Positions 1-8,051 of a stretch of 64,000 nucleotides of DNA are shown here, in pieces (the first letter of the stretch is position 1; each line of letters opens with the position of its first letter). The notes beneath the pieces are model-generated. The model did no database searches, had not been told where the DNA came from, and saw only the letters and a list, made by a program, of their open reading frames with translations. Position numbers and translations under genes: made by a program. Origin of the DNA: Acidobacteriaceae bacterium (GTDB taxonomy: Bacteria > Acidobacteriota > Terriglobia > Terriglobales > Acidobacteriaceae); contig PMHV01000018.1 in assembly GCA_003156805.1 (NCBI GenBank), positions 17,022 to 81,021 of the forward strand, given 5' to 3'.

Positions 1-858
1 CGCCCAGAACGTGGTGAACGGAATCAGCATGTAGAAGCCGATCGAGATCAGCATCACCGTCATCAGGAAACTGGTGCCGCAGCGGGGATGGTACGTGGAA
101 TACTTTTGCACCTCGGCGGTGGTGAGCGGATCGCCGTTCTCGAAGGCGAAAACAGTCTTGTGTTCGGCGCCGTGATATTCGTAGACACGGCGAATATCGG
201 GCCAGAGAGAGACACCCCAGATAAACAGCAGAAACAGGACGAGGCGGACTGCGCCATCAACTAGGTTGAACGTGACTTGGCCGCCGAGAGCCGGGTTGAG
301 CTTCTTGAGCTCGGTGGCTGCCAACAGGGGCAGATACTTGTACATGAAGATAAAGAAGGCGAGCGAGAAGATGACATTGCCGGCGGCCAGCCAGCCGCTG
401 ATGGCGGCGGCTTTCTCGCGGGTTTGGGAGGATGATTTCTGCGGTTGGACGGGTTCCACCGGGCTTCGCCCTGACGGGACAGGCGAGGAGGCTATCTCCA
501 CACCGTCCGTGGAGACAGACTGATCCGCCCCATTCTGCATCACGTCTTCGATGGCGACGTTGGCGGAGAAGCGCAGGGCGCGGTAGCCGAGAGTCATGGC
601 ATAGCCCAGAGTCATAACGCCGCGGACTATGGGCCAGGCCATCCATTTATGTTTTTCCGAAGGCCGCTCGAGCGGTTCGCTCATAGTGATGACTTCGCCC
701 GAAGGCTTGCGGCAGGCGATGGCCCAGGCGTGAGGAGAGCGCATCATAACGCCTTCGAGCACGGCCTGACCGCCGACCAGAGTCTCTTCGCCGCTTTCAA
801 GCGCAGGCAGAAGCTGTACGGCCACCAGAAAACGCACGAAATTTCGCAGAAAACGCAC
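1..858 (-). CDS. DUF1385 family membrane protein (3' end beyond window)
   Basis: The minus-strand frame stays open from a stop at 904-906 to the window edge, so the C-terminus is missing. The protein carries the DUF1385 (COG3872) hallmark GGQAVLEGVMMR near residue 30, followed by hydrophobic segments and a conserved PRCGTSFL-type stretch near the cut end. The family is of unknown biochemical function and is often called a predicted metal-dependent enzyme. No ATG precedes the conserved part. GTG at 858 was chosen because GGAG lies 12 bases upstream; TTG 894, GTG 837 and GTG 825 are alternatives. Roughly residues 107-142 form a low-complexity, Ser/Pro-rich insertion whose DNA resembles dispersed repeats elsewhere in the window. 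The gene is divergent from the DNA ligase. Confidence 0.8.
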   Translation of the reverse strand, partial: MRFLRNFVRFLVAVQLLPALESGEETLVGGQAVLEGVMMRSPHAWAIACRKPSGEVITMSEPLERPSEKHKWMAWPIVRGVMTLGYAMTLGYRALRFSANVAIEDVMQNGADQSVSTDGVEIASSPVPSGRSPVEPVQPQKSSSQTREKAAAISGWLAAGNVIFSLAFFIFMYKYLPLLAATELKKLNPALGGQVTFNLVDGAVRLVLFLLFIWGVSLWPDIRRVYEYHGAEHKTVFAFENGDPLTTAEVQKYSTYHPRCGTSFLMTVMLISIGFYMLIPFTTFWA

Positions 859-1017
859 GGGAATTAGATGCTCCAGACGCGAGAAATGTACCAAGACAGG
901 GTATCACAGTTATGGCCTAGAATCGCGGCTCGCCGAGGTGTCGCAAGTAATAGGAATGGCACGGCTTATTGCCGTGATCGGCAAAAGCCGGGGCGCTTCG
1001 TCTATGCTCTGAATGCC

Positions 1018-2850
1018 ATGCGCAGATTTGCCGAAGCTGCTGAGGCCATTGCTGCCACTACCAAGAAGCTACAGAAGACCGCCATCGTTGCGGAGTACCT
1101 GAAATCGCGGACGCCGGACGAGGCGGCGGTGTCGGCCATATTTTTCTCGGGGCGGGCGTTTGCCGCGTGGCAGGAAACGACGCTGCAAGTGGGCGGGAAA
1201 CTGTTGTGGAGAGCGGTGGCGGAGTTAACGGGGAAAGATGAAGCGGCACTGACGGCGGCGTACCGGAAGCACGGCGATCTGGGAGCGGTGGCCGGGGAAG
1301 TGCTTGCGGAAAAGACTGGGCAGGGCCTGGGATTGATGGAGGTCAGCGAAGGCTTCCGGAAGATTGCGGTAGCGCGCGGCCCGGCGGCGAAAACCGTGCT
1401 GGTGCGGGGGATGCTGATGCAAGCGACGCCGTCCGAGGCCAGGTACATCATCAAGATCATGACTGGCGATTTGCGGATTGGACTGAAGGAAAGCCTGGTG
1501 GAAGAGGCGATTGCCAAGGCTTATGGCGGCACGTTGGCGGAGGTGCAGCGGGCGAACATGCTCCTGGGAGATATTGGCGAGACAGCGCGACTGGCGGCGG
1601 AGGGCAGCCTGGCCGAGGCAAGGACGAAAATGCGGATGTTTCATCCTTTGGGGTTCATGCTGGCGAGTCCGATCGAATCGGCTGAAGAAGGGCTGAGTTA
1701 TTTTCCCGAAGCTGCGGTCGAGGACAAGTATGACGGCATTCGGGCGCAGGCGCATGTGGCGGACGGCGAGGCGAAATTCTTTTCACGCACGCGGGATGAG
1801 ATTACGGAGTCGTTTCCTGAGTTGCCGGAGGCGCTGGCGGGATTGGCGCAGGATGCGATTCTGGATGGCGAGATTGTGGCGTGGGAGCAGGTCCCTCAGG
1901 GGCTAAAGCCCGCATTTCTTGAGGCCTCAAACGGCACGGCTGAAGCCGTGCTCCTCCCGGAGCCGATGACTGAGGCAAGAGACAGTGCAACAATCGGCAA
2001 GGCGCGGCCTTTCAGTGTTTTGCAGCAACGGTTAGGGCGGAAAAAGGTCAGCGAGAAGATGCTGCGGGAGATTCCGGTGGCGTACCTGGTGTTCGATGTT
2101 TTGTATGCGGGTGGGGAGTTACTGATTGATCGTCCGCTGCGGGAGCGGGGGCGGGTGCTGGATGAGTTGCTGGCCGCAGAACGAAAAATCATTCACCACG
2201 GAGGCACAGAGGCACGGAGGGAAGCGAAAGCGTATCCCTTGGGCTCGCAGGCGCAACTGTCCTTTGGGCCGGAAGAAAGTGATGATGCGCGAGACAGGAT
2301 TATCCGCGCGCCGGTGTTTCGCGCAGCTTCGGCGGAGGAATTGGAGGAACTGTTCGCGGCGGCGCAGGAGCGGGGGAATGAGGGCTTGATGATCAAAGAC
2401 CTGGACTCGGCTTACACGCCGGGGAAGCGCGGAAAGTCGTGGCTGAAGATGAAACGCGAACTGGCCACGCTTGATGTGGTAGTGACTGCTGTCGAGTACG
2501 GACACGGCAAGCGCGTGGGCGTGCTCAGCGACTACACGTTTGGCGTGTGGGATACGAACAAAGAAAAGCTGGTGAATATTGGCAAGGCTTATTCAGGGCT
2601 GACCGACGCCGAGATTGCCGAGATGACGCAGTGGTTTCTGGAGCACACGATTGAAGATCAGGGCTTCCGGCGGGTGGTCGAGCCGAAGATCGTGCTGGAA
2701 GTGGCATTCAATAACATGATGCGGTCGGAGCGGCATGAGAGCGGGTATGCTTTGCGCTTTCCGAGGATCGTGCGCCTGCGGCCGGATAAATCTCCCGAGG
2801 AGGCGGACACAGTTGAGCGGGCGCGGGAGATTTTTGAGAAACAGCGTTAA
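1018..2850 (+). CDS. ATP-dependent DNA ligase
   Basis: Seals DNA nicks using ATP and probably acts in repair beside the NAD-dependent LigA expected elsewhere. From ATG 1018 the 610-residue protein has an N-terminal DNA-binding domain (about 1-190), an adenylation domain with motif EDKYDGIR (Lys237 is the adenylated residue), and a C-terminal OB domain with WLKMKR near its start. The frame is open from 868, but the extra 50 residues do not look like family sequence, while MRRFAEAAEAIA matches typical starts. Two segments interrupt the adenylation domain: residues about 292-315 and about 390-425. Their DNA looks like dispersed repeats (separate entries). The ligase is monocistronic. I am sure of the family, less of the exact start. 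Confidence 0.93.
   Translation: MRRFAEAAEAIAATTKKLQKTAIVAEYLKSRTPDEAAVSAIFFSGRAFAAWQETTLQVGGKLLWRAVAELTGKDEAALTAAYRKHGDLGAVAGEVLAEKTGQGLGLMEVSEGFRKIAVARGPAAKTVLVRGMLMQATPSEARYIIKIMTGDLRIGLKESLVEEAIAKAYGGTLAEVQRANMLLGDIGETARLAAEGSLAEARTKMRMFHPLGFMLASPIESAEEGLSYFPEAAVEDKYDGIRAQAHVADGEAKFFSRTRDEITESFPELPEALAGLAQDAILDGEIVAWEQVPQGLKPAFLEASNGTAEAVLLPEPMTEARDSATIGKARPFSVLQQRLGRKKVSEKMLREIPVAYLVFDVLYAGGELLIDRPLRERGRVLDELLAAERKIIHHGGTEARREAKAYPLGSQAQLSFGPEESDDARDRIIRAPVFRAASAEELEELFAAAQERGNEGLMIKDLDSAYTPGKRGKSWLKMKRELATLDVVVTAVEYGHGKRVGVLSDYTFGVWDTNKEKLVNIGKAYSGLTDAEIAEMTQWFLEHTIEDQGFRRVVEPKIVLEVAFNNMMRSERHESGYALRFPRIVRLRPDKSPEEADTVERAREIFEKQR
1891..1960 (+). repeat. Palindromic dispersed-repeat-like insertion inside the DNA ligase
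   Basis: An in-frame segment whose DNA has GGGGCTAAAGCCC-like and GCACGGCT-ga-AGCCGTGC inverted repeats (8-bp arms at 1934-1951). Similar GGCTAAAGCC / CACGGCT motifs are, from memory, common interspersed repeats in acidobacterial genomes. It adds about 24 residues to the adenylation domain without breaking the frame. Another GGCACGGCTTATTGCCGTG-like hairpin lies at about 958-976, upstream of the chosen start. Confidence 0.6.
2195..2226 (+). repeat. Second in-frame repeat-like segment in the DNA ligase (encodes HHGGTEARRE)
   Basis: The stretch reads ACCACGGAGGCACAGAGG followed by CACGGAGG, a direct-repeat-rich motif familiar as a dispersed repeat in many environmental genomes. Here it is translated as HHGGTEARRE. 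With flanking sequence it accounts for about 35 extra residues before the conserved APVFRA region of the ligase. Confidence 0.6.
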
Positions 2851-2897
2851 ACTGTTGACACCGTCCCTTCCTCTGCCTAGCGTTGTATGGTATAGAT

Positions 2898-3116
2898 GTG
2901 CCCCTCAATCCTGATTTGCAGGCGAAACTCAGGCGTCTGGCGGAGCAGCAAGGCCGTGCCAGTACAGCCCTCATCGTTGAGGCGGTGGAGCGCATGGTGA
3001 ACTACGACGAATGGTTTCTGCGCGAGGTTGATAAGGGTCTGGCTGCTGCGGAGAGCGGTCAGCTCGTGGATCACGCCGATGTCAGGAAGATGATCGACGA
3101 GCGGTATCCGAGCTAA
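2898..3116 (+). CDS. CopG/RHH-type antitoxin-like protein
   Basis: A 72-residue protein from GTG 2898 (MPLNPDLQAKLRRLAEQQGR...). Its N-terminal half looks like a ribbon-helix-helix DNA-binding unit, and its C-terminal tail (VDHADVRKMIDERYPS) is the kind that wraps the partner toxin in ParD/RelB-like antitoxins. The frame also opens at TTG 2883, but the protein-like part begins at the GTG. No strong ribosome-binding site is visible. The expected toxin gene begins in overlap (TAATG) yet stops after 15 codons, so this is probably an orphan or decaying antitoxin. It follows the ligase by 47 bases and may be unrelated to it. Confidence 0.75.
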   Translation: MPLNPDLQAKLRRLAEQQGRASTALIVEAVERMVNYDEWFLREVDKGLAAAESGQLVDHADVRKMIDERYPS

Positions 3117-3163
3117 TGCACATTCGCTGGACGGACTCCTCGCGGATACGCGGAGTCGATTAG
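3116..3163 (+). pseudogene. Possible stub of a ParE/RelE-type toxin
   Basis: ATG overlaps the antitoxin stop (TAATG), the usual toxin-antitoxin coupling. It encodes only MHIRWTDSSRIRGVD before a stop. MxIRWT is a common start of ParE/RelE toxins. No continuing toxin sequence was recognised in the other frames downstream. An imperfect inverted repeat (ACTCCTCGCG-gata-CGCGGAGT) lies at the break. Evidence is suggestive only. Confidence 0.3.
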
Positions 3164-3204
3164 ACGAGAAGGGGCTTTGCAATCAGCCTCCACGGTGGTC
3201 AGGA

Positions 3205-3552
3205 ATGAAGACGAGGTTAGCAGTTTGTTTAATCGCGTATGTGCTTCCCCTCCAAGGGCAGAAGGCGCCGATCCAACCAGTCCAGCCCATCCAGCACTCC
3301 GTTCCCGCCCGTTACCAGCTTGTGTCCCTTGAATTTGACGATCAAGGAGCAACGTCAAAGAAGGTATTCCTTTTGGATTCACAGACGGGCCGAGTGTGGC
3401 GGTATCAGCCGCTGACGGTCGTCAACGGGAAGATCGGCGGGCCGGAGATTTTCATCCCGATTGAAATTTGGGAGGCGAACGAGGGTTCAAAGGTTCTTCC
3501 CGGAGACAAAATAAACTTTGCCGCGCCTTCCGGGGACGAACTTCGACCCTAA
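3205..3552 (+). CDS. Small secreted hypothetical protein
   Basis: A 115-residue protein with an N-terminal signal-like segment (MKTRLAVCLIAYVLPLQG), a Gln/Pro-rich linker, then a beta-rich body containing VFLLDSQTGRVWRYQP, a pattern seen in many small bacterial proteins that report a value with a trailing Trp motif. It probably acts outside the cytoplasm. An AGGA sits directly before the ATG, closer than usual. Its 3' end overlaps by a few bases the end of the convergent minus-strand small gene. I do not recognise a family or function. Confidence 0.6.
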   Translation: MKTRLAVCLIAYVLPLQGQKAPIQPVQPIQHSVPARYQLVSLEFDDQGATSKKVFLLDSQTGRVWRYQPLTVVNGKIGGPEIFIPIEIWEANEGSKVLPGDKINFAAPSGDELRP

Positions 3553-3782
3553 ATTGACCCCTTCCCGCCAGGCTTCAGCATTCTTCTGCGCTTGGGCTTC
3601 CCGCAGGCGGGACTCTGGCGTATCAGATCATTCAGGTGATCAATAGCGTCGTCATTGTTATAGAACTCGTCATCGGCGTGCCGTCTCCTCACGTCCTGCG
3701 CATGCTTGTCAATTGCCGCGTGGCAACGGGAGCCGGGATGCTTCTCCTTTGCCTTAACGACCCAATCGTCAATGAAGTCCAT
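3549..3782 (-). CDS. Small hypothetical protein translationally coupled to the CDF exporter
   Basis: A 77-residue, highly charged protein (MDFIDDWVVKAKEKHPGSRC...) rich in Asp, His and Lys, with no signal peptide or membrane segment. The upstream exporter gene ends in TAA, and that stop is part of an AAGGG Shine-Dalgarno-like sequence 6 bases before ATG 3782, which argues for coupled translation. ATG 3788 is also in frame but sits directly on the AAGGG. The His/Asp-rich composition next to a metal exporter is noted only as context. No family is recognised. Confidence 0.5.
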   Translation of the reverse strand: MDFIDDWVVKAKEKHPGSRCHAAIDKHAQDVRRRHADDEFYNNDDAIDHLNDLIRQSPACGKPKRRRMLKPGGKGSI

Positions 3783-3791
3783 ACGCATCCC

Positions 3792-4745
3792 TTAGTGGCT
3801 GTGGTGGTGATGCTCCTCGCTCTCCGCTACGGGCATGACGCAGCCGTGCGCCACTTCGCATTCCACGCACTCGAACTGGATGGTGGTGTGATCGATGCGG
3901 AAGTTGTGGTGCAGGCAGTCTTTCACGTCGCGCAGGATGCGCTCGCTGACCGACGGCGGAATATCGGCAATGGAAATATGGCAGGAGAGCGCGCGAGTTT
4001 CCGAGCCGATGCTCCAGCAGTGAAGATCGTGCACGTCGTTGACGCCGTCGATGGAGCGGATGGCGGTCGCGACCAGTTCGAGTTTCACGCCGCGCGGCGT
4101 GCCTTCGAGCAAAATGTTCAGCGTCTCGCGCACGATGCCGAATCCTGACCAGAGAATGAGCGCGCCGATTCCGAACGAGAGCGCGGAGTCGATCCAGTAA
4201 TGTCCCGTGACCAGGATGGCCCAGCCTCCGGCGATGACGGCGGCAGTGGAAAGAGTGTCGCCGACTTCATGCAACAGCGCGCTGCGAATGTTGACGTCGC
4301 CGCCGGAGCGTCCAGCCGAGCGCCCCACCGAGCGATAGAGCAAAAACGCGATCACGCCGTTCATCACCACCCCACACGCGGCCACGCCCATCATCACTCC
4401 GGCTTGAACGTGCTCGGGGTGCTGCAGACGGCGGAAGGCTTCGTAAAAGATGAAGAACGAAACCGCAACCAGCGAAGTGGCGTTCACCAGCGCGGCCAGC
4501 ACTCCGGCGCGGTGATAGCCGTAGGTCTTGGTGGAGCTGGGCGGCCGCGATTGCAAATAGACCGCGACCAGGGAAAGCAAGAGCGCGAGGAAATCGGAAA
4601 GATTGTGTCCGGCTTCGGAAAGCAGAGCCAGCGAATGGGCACGGACGCCGGCCACCACCAGCAAGACGATATAGGCCAGGGTGACGGCCAGCGACACCTT
4701 CAGCACCCGCCCGGGACCACCGCCGCCATGGTTATGAATATGCAC
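3792..4745 (-). CDS. Cation diffusion facilitator (zinc/cadmium/cobalt exporter)
   Basis: Proton-coupled export of divalent metal (usually Zn2+) across the inner membrane. Six transmembrane helices are expected. The paired metal-site motifs are visible: HNLSD in TM2 (about residues 47-51) and HEVGD in TM5 (about 159-163), i.e. HxxxD plus HxxxD, typical of the zinc-transporting CDF group. The cytoplasmic C-terminal domain includes DGVNDVHDLHCW. The protein ends in a His-rich tail (EEHHHHSH), and an HIHNHG stretch lies at the N-terminus. The start is uncertain: GTG 4745 puts the His motif first, while TTG 4781 would add 12 residues, and neither has a clear ribosome-binding site. It forms an apparent operon with the small gene downstream. 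Confidence 0.92.
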   Translation of the reverse strand: MHIHNHGGGGPGRVLKVSLAVTLAYIVLLVVAGVRAHSLALLSEAGHNLSDFLALLLSLVAVYLQSRPPSSTKTYGYHRAGVLAALVNATSLVAVSFFIFYEAFRRLQHPEHVQAGVMMGVAACGVVMNGVIAFLLYRSVGRSAGRSGGDVNIRSALLHEVGDTLSTAAVIAGGWAILVTGHYWIDSALSFGIGALILWSGFGIVRETLNILLEGTPRGVKLELVATAIRSIDGVNDVHDLHCWSIGSETRALSCHISIADIPPSVSERILRDVKDCLHHNFRIDHTTIQFECVECEVAHGCVMPVAESEEHHHHSH

Positions 4746-4817
4746 TCTCTTCAGTGTACGAGCGGCGCGAGGGACCTTCAACTGGTAGACAGGAGCCGCG
4801 CGAAGCCAGAGTCAAAG

Positions 4818-4878
4818 GCGGCGGAGAGGAGGGTCCGCCCCACTCTTACCTCAAACTGCAGACGAGTGTCCACCCCAC
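4818..4878. repeat. Two GTGGGGYGGAC-type repeat copies between genes
   Basis: On the minus strand this gap holds GGGGTGGACACTC and, about 20 bases on, GTGGGGCGGACCCTC. These are variants of one GC-rich motif. A related GGGGCGGATCAGTCTG occurs inside the DUF1385 gene (about 520-536). It looks like an interspersed repeat; function unknown. Confidence 0.35.
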
Positions 4879-4883
4879 GACGT

Positions 4884-7646
4884 TCAGCGTTTGAGGAGAC
4901 CCTCCAGATAGCGGTCGTTGTAGAACGTGGTTGTGTTCTGGACGAATTCCAGAATGCGGTACATTTTCTCGCGTGAATCGCGATCCAGTTCCTTGAATTG
5001 CACGGCCACGCCGGAGCCCGGATGGATTCGCGCGACGCGCCCTTCAGCGTACAGACTGCTGTCGTCGATGGAGAAAAGCAGTCTGAGGTTGGTTTTGGGA
5101 CTGAGCATCGCGCTGGTTTCCACGTAGCAGCCTCCCATGCTGACGTCGATCAGATTGCCGAAGACCGGACCCTCACCGCTTTCCGGACGCAGTTCAATCG
5201 TGACCCGGCATTTCATTCGCGTGTTCAGACGCCGGTCCTGTTGCGACGGCTGCTTTTGTTTTTCGATGTACATGCGGCGGTCGGCCTCGGCCAGGAGCTG
5301 TTCGGCATCGTTGCCATCGTCCGGATACACCGCCAGTCCAGAGCTCAACGAGAGAATGTCTTCCCGGCAGACTTCGAAGCCGGCCTGGCGTGCGAGGGGC
5401 CGAAGCTGTTCGGCTTTCTTCAAGGCGGCTTCGGCGGGCAGGCCGGGAGCGATGACCACAAACTCGTCTCCGCCCATGCGGGCTACGTAGTCGTATTCCC
5501 GGCAGCTTTCCTTGAGAGCCGTGGCGAACAGGCGCAGCACGCGATTGCCTTCCAGATGGCCGAAGCGGTCATTGATCTTCTTGAAGCCGTCCATGTCGCA
5601 GACCATCACCGTAAGCGACTGCTTGTCGCGCTTGCAGCGAGCCAGTTCGCGGTCAAGTTGCAAAAACAATGACCGCGCATTGGGCAGTCCAGTGAGGAAA
5701 TCGGTGGTGGCCGAGTTTTCGGCCTGCTGGTATTTCAGGGCATTCTCAATGGACAGCGCCATTTTGCCACAGACGGCGAGAAGAATGCGCAAATGGTCTG
5801 AGGTGAACGCGTCGCGCTGGGCACGGTACAAGGCTAGAACCCCGATTACACCGGAAACGCCTTCCAGCGGCACGGCCAGCGCCGAACGCAAAGTGCTGAA
5901 CTTGGAGGGATCATTCAGATATCCCGGCTCAACTGAAGGATTTCCATTCACAATCGGCTTGCGGTTTTGCGCCACCCAGCCGGATAGTCCGTCACCCACG
6001 GGAATGTGCAAAGAAGCAAACAGCCGGTAATTGTCGCCGTTCACGTACTCAGGAATCAGCGTATCGTCGCGCTTGATGTAAATTGCGATCGCGTCATAAG
6101 GCACCATCGGCTTGAGTTTCACGGAGAAAACCGAGAGCGTTTCGCCGAGACTGAGAGATGCTCCCAGATCCTGGCTCAACTCAAACAGCGCCTGCGCCTC
6201 CTGGCGCGCAGCAGCGATGGAAGCGAGGAAGGTGGTCTCGCGCCCGGGCGACTCGTCGGCCGCTGCATTCTCGAATCCGGCGGCCGGTTCAGGACCGAGC
6301 TTAATCTTGACCTCGGTGGAAAGAGCGGAGTTGCCGTCCTCGGTCGACTTCGCCTGAGCCAGATTTTCCAGGGAGCGATACCGCTTCTTGAGGACGTCGA
6401 CGACTCTCGGATCAAACGACTTGCCCGATTCCGCGGAAAGCTGCTGCATTACCTGATCCAGAGGCATAGCCCTGCGGTATTGCCGGTCAGAGGCCAGCGC
6501 ATCCAGATAATCGACGGCAGAAAGAATCCGCGCGCCGATGGGAATCTCCGTCTCCTTCAGCCCATAGGGATATCCCGACCCGTCCCATTTTTCGTGGTGA
6601 GCGCGGACGATGGGCACCACGGGATAGGGAAAGCGAACCCGCTCCAGGATCTCGGCTCCCACAATGGTGTGAATCTTCATCTTCTCGAACTCTTCCGGCG
6701 TGAGCCGGCCCGGCTTCGAGATGATGTGCTCCGGCACGGCGAGCTTGCCAATATCGTGGAGCAAAGCGGCTGCGTGCAGAGCTTCCAGGTCAGGCCCGAC
6801 TACGCCGAGCTCCTTGCCCACCTCGATGGCATACACTCGAACCCGTTGCAAGTGCTCGTGGGTAGTCTGGTCTTTGGCTTCAATGGCGAGCGCGAGAGCC
6901 TCAATGGTTCGCAGATGCAGGTTGGCGATCTCCTCCACGTGCCGCTTTTCGTCTTCCAGCTTGCCCAAGTATAAACGGTAAGATCGATAGATGAGGTATA
7001 CGGAGGGCACGAACAGCAGCGAAGTCTCCCAGTTGAAGGCCTGGTTGAACCACGCAATTGCGCCTGCGATTCCCGCTCCCAGCAAGTAGTAAGGGAAGGA
7101 CCAGAGGTAGCAGTCGAGCAAAATCCTCCTCAGTCCTCTGCCTTCGGTAAACGAAACCACTGCGGCAGTGGAACCCGCGTGGGCGATGAAATAAGTGGAA
7201 GCCGCCACGCAGAGCAGCAGCGGACGATTGTCGATGAACCCCATGAGTGGCGCGCTATGGTAGACGACATAAGCCACGGCCGTCGCGAATGCGCCGGAAC
7301 AAACGTTGAACGTCAACTCAATGGCGTTCGGCCACTCCGGGAGAATGTATTGCGCCAGCATGGCCACCGCAGCCAGGGTAAGAGCTTCGGAAAAGCTCAA
7401 CTCGGCGATGGCCACCAGGATGAACAGATAGTTCACCGAGAGTGTGCCGGCAATGCCCGGCAGAGTGACTCGCATCCGGGAGGCCAGAAAGGCCATGCAC
7501 AGATAGCAGATGAACTCTGCGATGTCCCTGCTGCCTTGGTGGGTGGCAGCGTAGGCCAGGGGCGCCATGCCCGCAACGATGATGAGGCCGATTAAGACCT
7601 TGGCGCCGACGGGCAGACCTCTCCAATTATGCGGACGGTTGCGCAT
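4884..7646 (-). CDS. Membrane HD-GYP / GAF / GGDEF / PilZ c-di-GMP protein
   Basis: A 920-residue inner-membrane protein combining c-di-GMP hydrolysis, synthesis and binding modules. Residues about 13-225 hold seven or so hydrophobic segments (a MASE-like sensor). HD-GYP spans about 240-425, with LLHDIGK (H297, D298) and HHEKWDGSGYP (350-360), both intact. GAF spans about 485-640. GGDEF spans about 645-800, with CDMDG, GGDEF (725-729) and an RxxD inhibitory site five residues before it (R716-D719). The C-terminal PilZ domain (about 804-905) has RLNTR (RxxxR) and DVSMGG (DxSxxG). All catalytic and ligand motifs look functional, so the protein could make, degrade and sense the messenger. ATG 7646 has only a weak ribosome-binding site. 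It is a single gene. Confidence 0.95.
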   Translation of the reverse strand: MRNRPHNWRGLPVGAKVLIGLIIVAGMAPLAYAATHQGSRDIAEFICYLCMAFLASRMRVTLPGIAGTLSVNYLFILVAIAELSFSEALTLAAVAMLAQYILPEWPNAIELTFNVCSGAFATAVAYVVYHSAPLMGFIDNRPLLLCVAASTYFIAHAGSTAAVVSFTEGRGLRRILLDCYLWSFPYYLLGAGIAGAIAWFNQAFNWETSLLFVPSVYLIYRSYRLYLGKLEDEKRHVEEIANLHLRTIEALALAIEAKDQTTHEHLQRVRVYAIEVGKELGVVGPDLEALHAAALLHDIGKLAVPEHIISKPGRLTPEEFEKMKIHTIVGAEILERVRFPYPVVPIVRAHHEKWDGSGYPYGLKETEIPIGARILSAVDYLDALASDRQYRRAMPLDQVMQQLSAESGKSFDPRVVDVLKKRYRSLENLAQAKSTEDGNSALSTEVKIKLGPEPAAGFENAAADESPGRETTFLASIAAARQEAQALFELSQDLGASLSLGETLSVFSVKLKPMVPYDAIAIYIKRDDTLIPEYVNGDNYRLFASLHIPVGDGLSGWVAQNRKPIVNGNPSVEPGYLNDPSKFSTLRSALAVPLEGVSGVIGVLALYRAQRDAFTSDHLRILLAVCGKMALSIENALKYQQAENSATTDFLTGLPNARSLFLQLDRELARCKRDKQSLTVMVCDMDGFKKINDRFGHLEGNRVLRLFATALKESCREYDYVARMGGDEFVVIAPGLPAEAALKKAEQLRPLARQAGFEVCREDILSLSSGLAVYPDDGNDAEQLLAEADRRMYIEKQKQPSQQDRRLNTRMKCRVTIELRPESGEGPVFGNLIDVSMGGCYVETSAMLSPKTNLRLLFSIDDSSLYAEGRVARIHPGSGVAVQFKELDRDSREKMYRILEFVQNTTTFYNDRYLEGLLKR

Positions 7647-8051
7647 GGGCTTTGAGAGAGTTGGCGTGGGCCGGGGTGAACACGCACAACCCGAATTCAG
7701 GAATATCAGCTAAGCTGTTTAGAAACAATGATTTAATAGACATTTCTACAAACTTCGGTAACACGCCTAATTACCTTCGGCAAACTGCCGCAAATCACCA
7801 ACATGCCTCGCTCTCAGTTCGCGGGGAATCTGGTTCAAGGCGCTTCGCGCCTGCGCAGGTGTGTTTTCCGGTTTTCAGATCTCCAGCCCTTCGGTGTCAT
7901 CATAATTGAGGGCTACGCCTCGGGCCGCGAACTCGGGATTGGCGTCACGGCATACGACGTATTATCGCGAGGGCCGATAAGCGGTCATTGGTCGAACGTC
8001 CTGAGAAAGACGAAGATACAAAAGCACCTGCAGAAAGCTGATTGGAGCCGC
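7647..8051. other. Gene-free divergent region (405 bp)
   Basis: Lies between the divergent c-di-GMP protein and the exonuclease. An AT-rich patch at about 7710-7745 contrasts with GC-rich surroundings and is the likeliest promoter area. An open frame runs from 7803 into the exonuclease, but its first 83 residues do not look like protein of that family. No RNA, repeat or clear operator was seen. Confidence 0.5.

Noticed and set aside
7803-8051. N-terminal extension of the exonuclease frame
   Set aside because: Open for 83 codons but not like FEN-type N-termini, and a start with GGAG exists at 8052.
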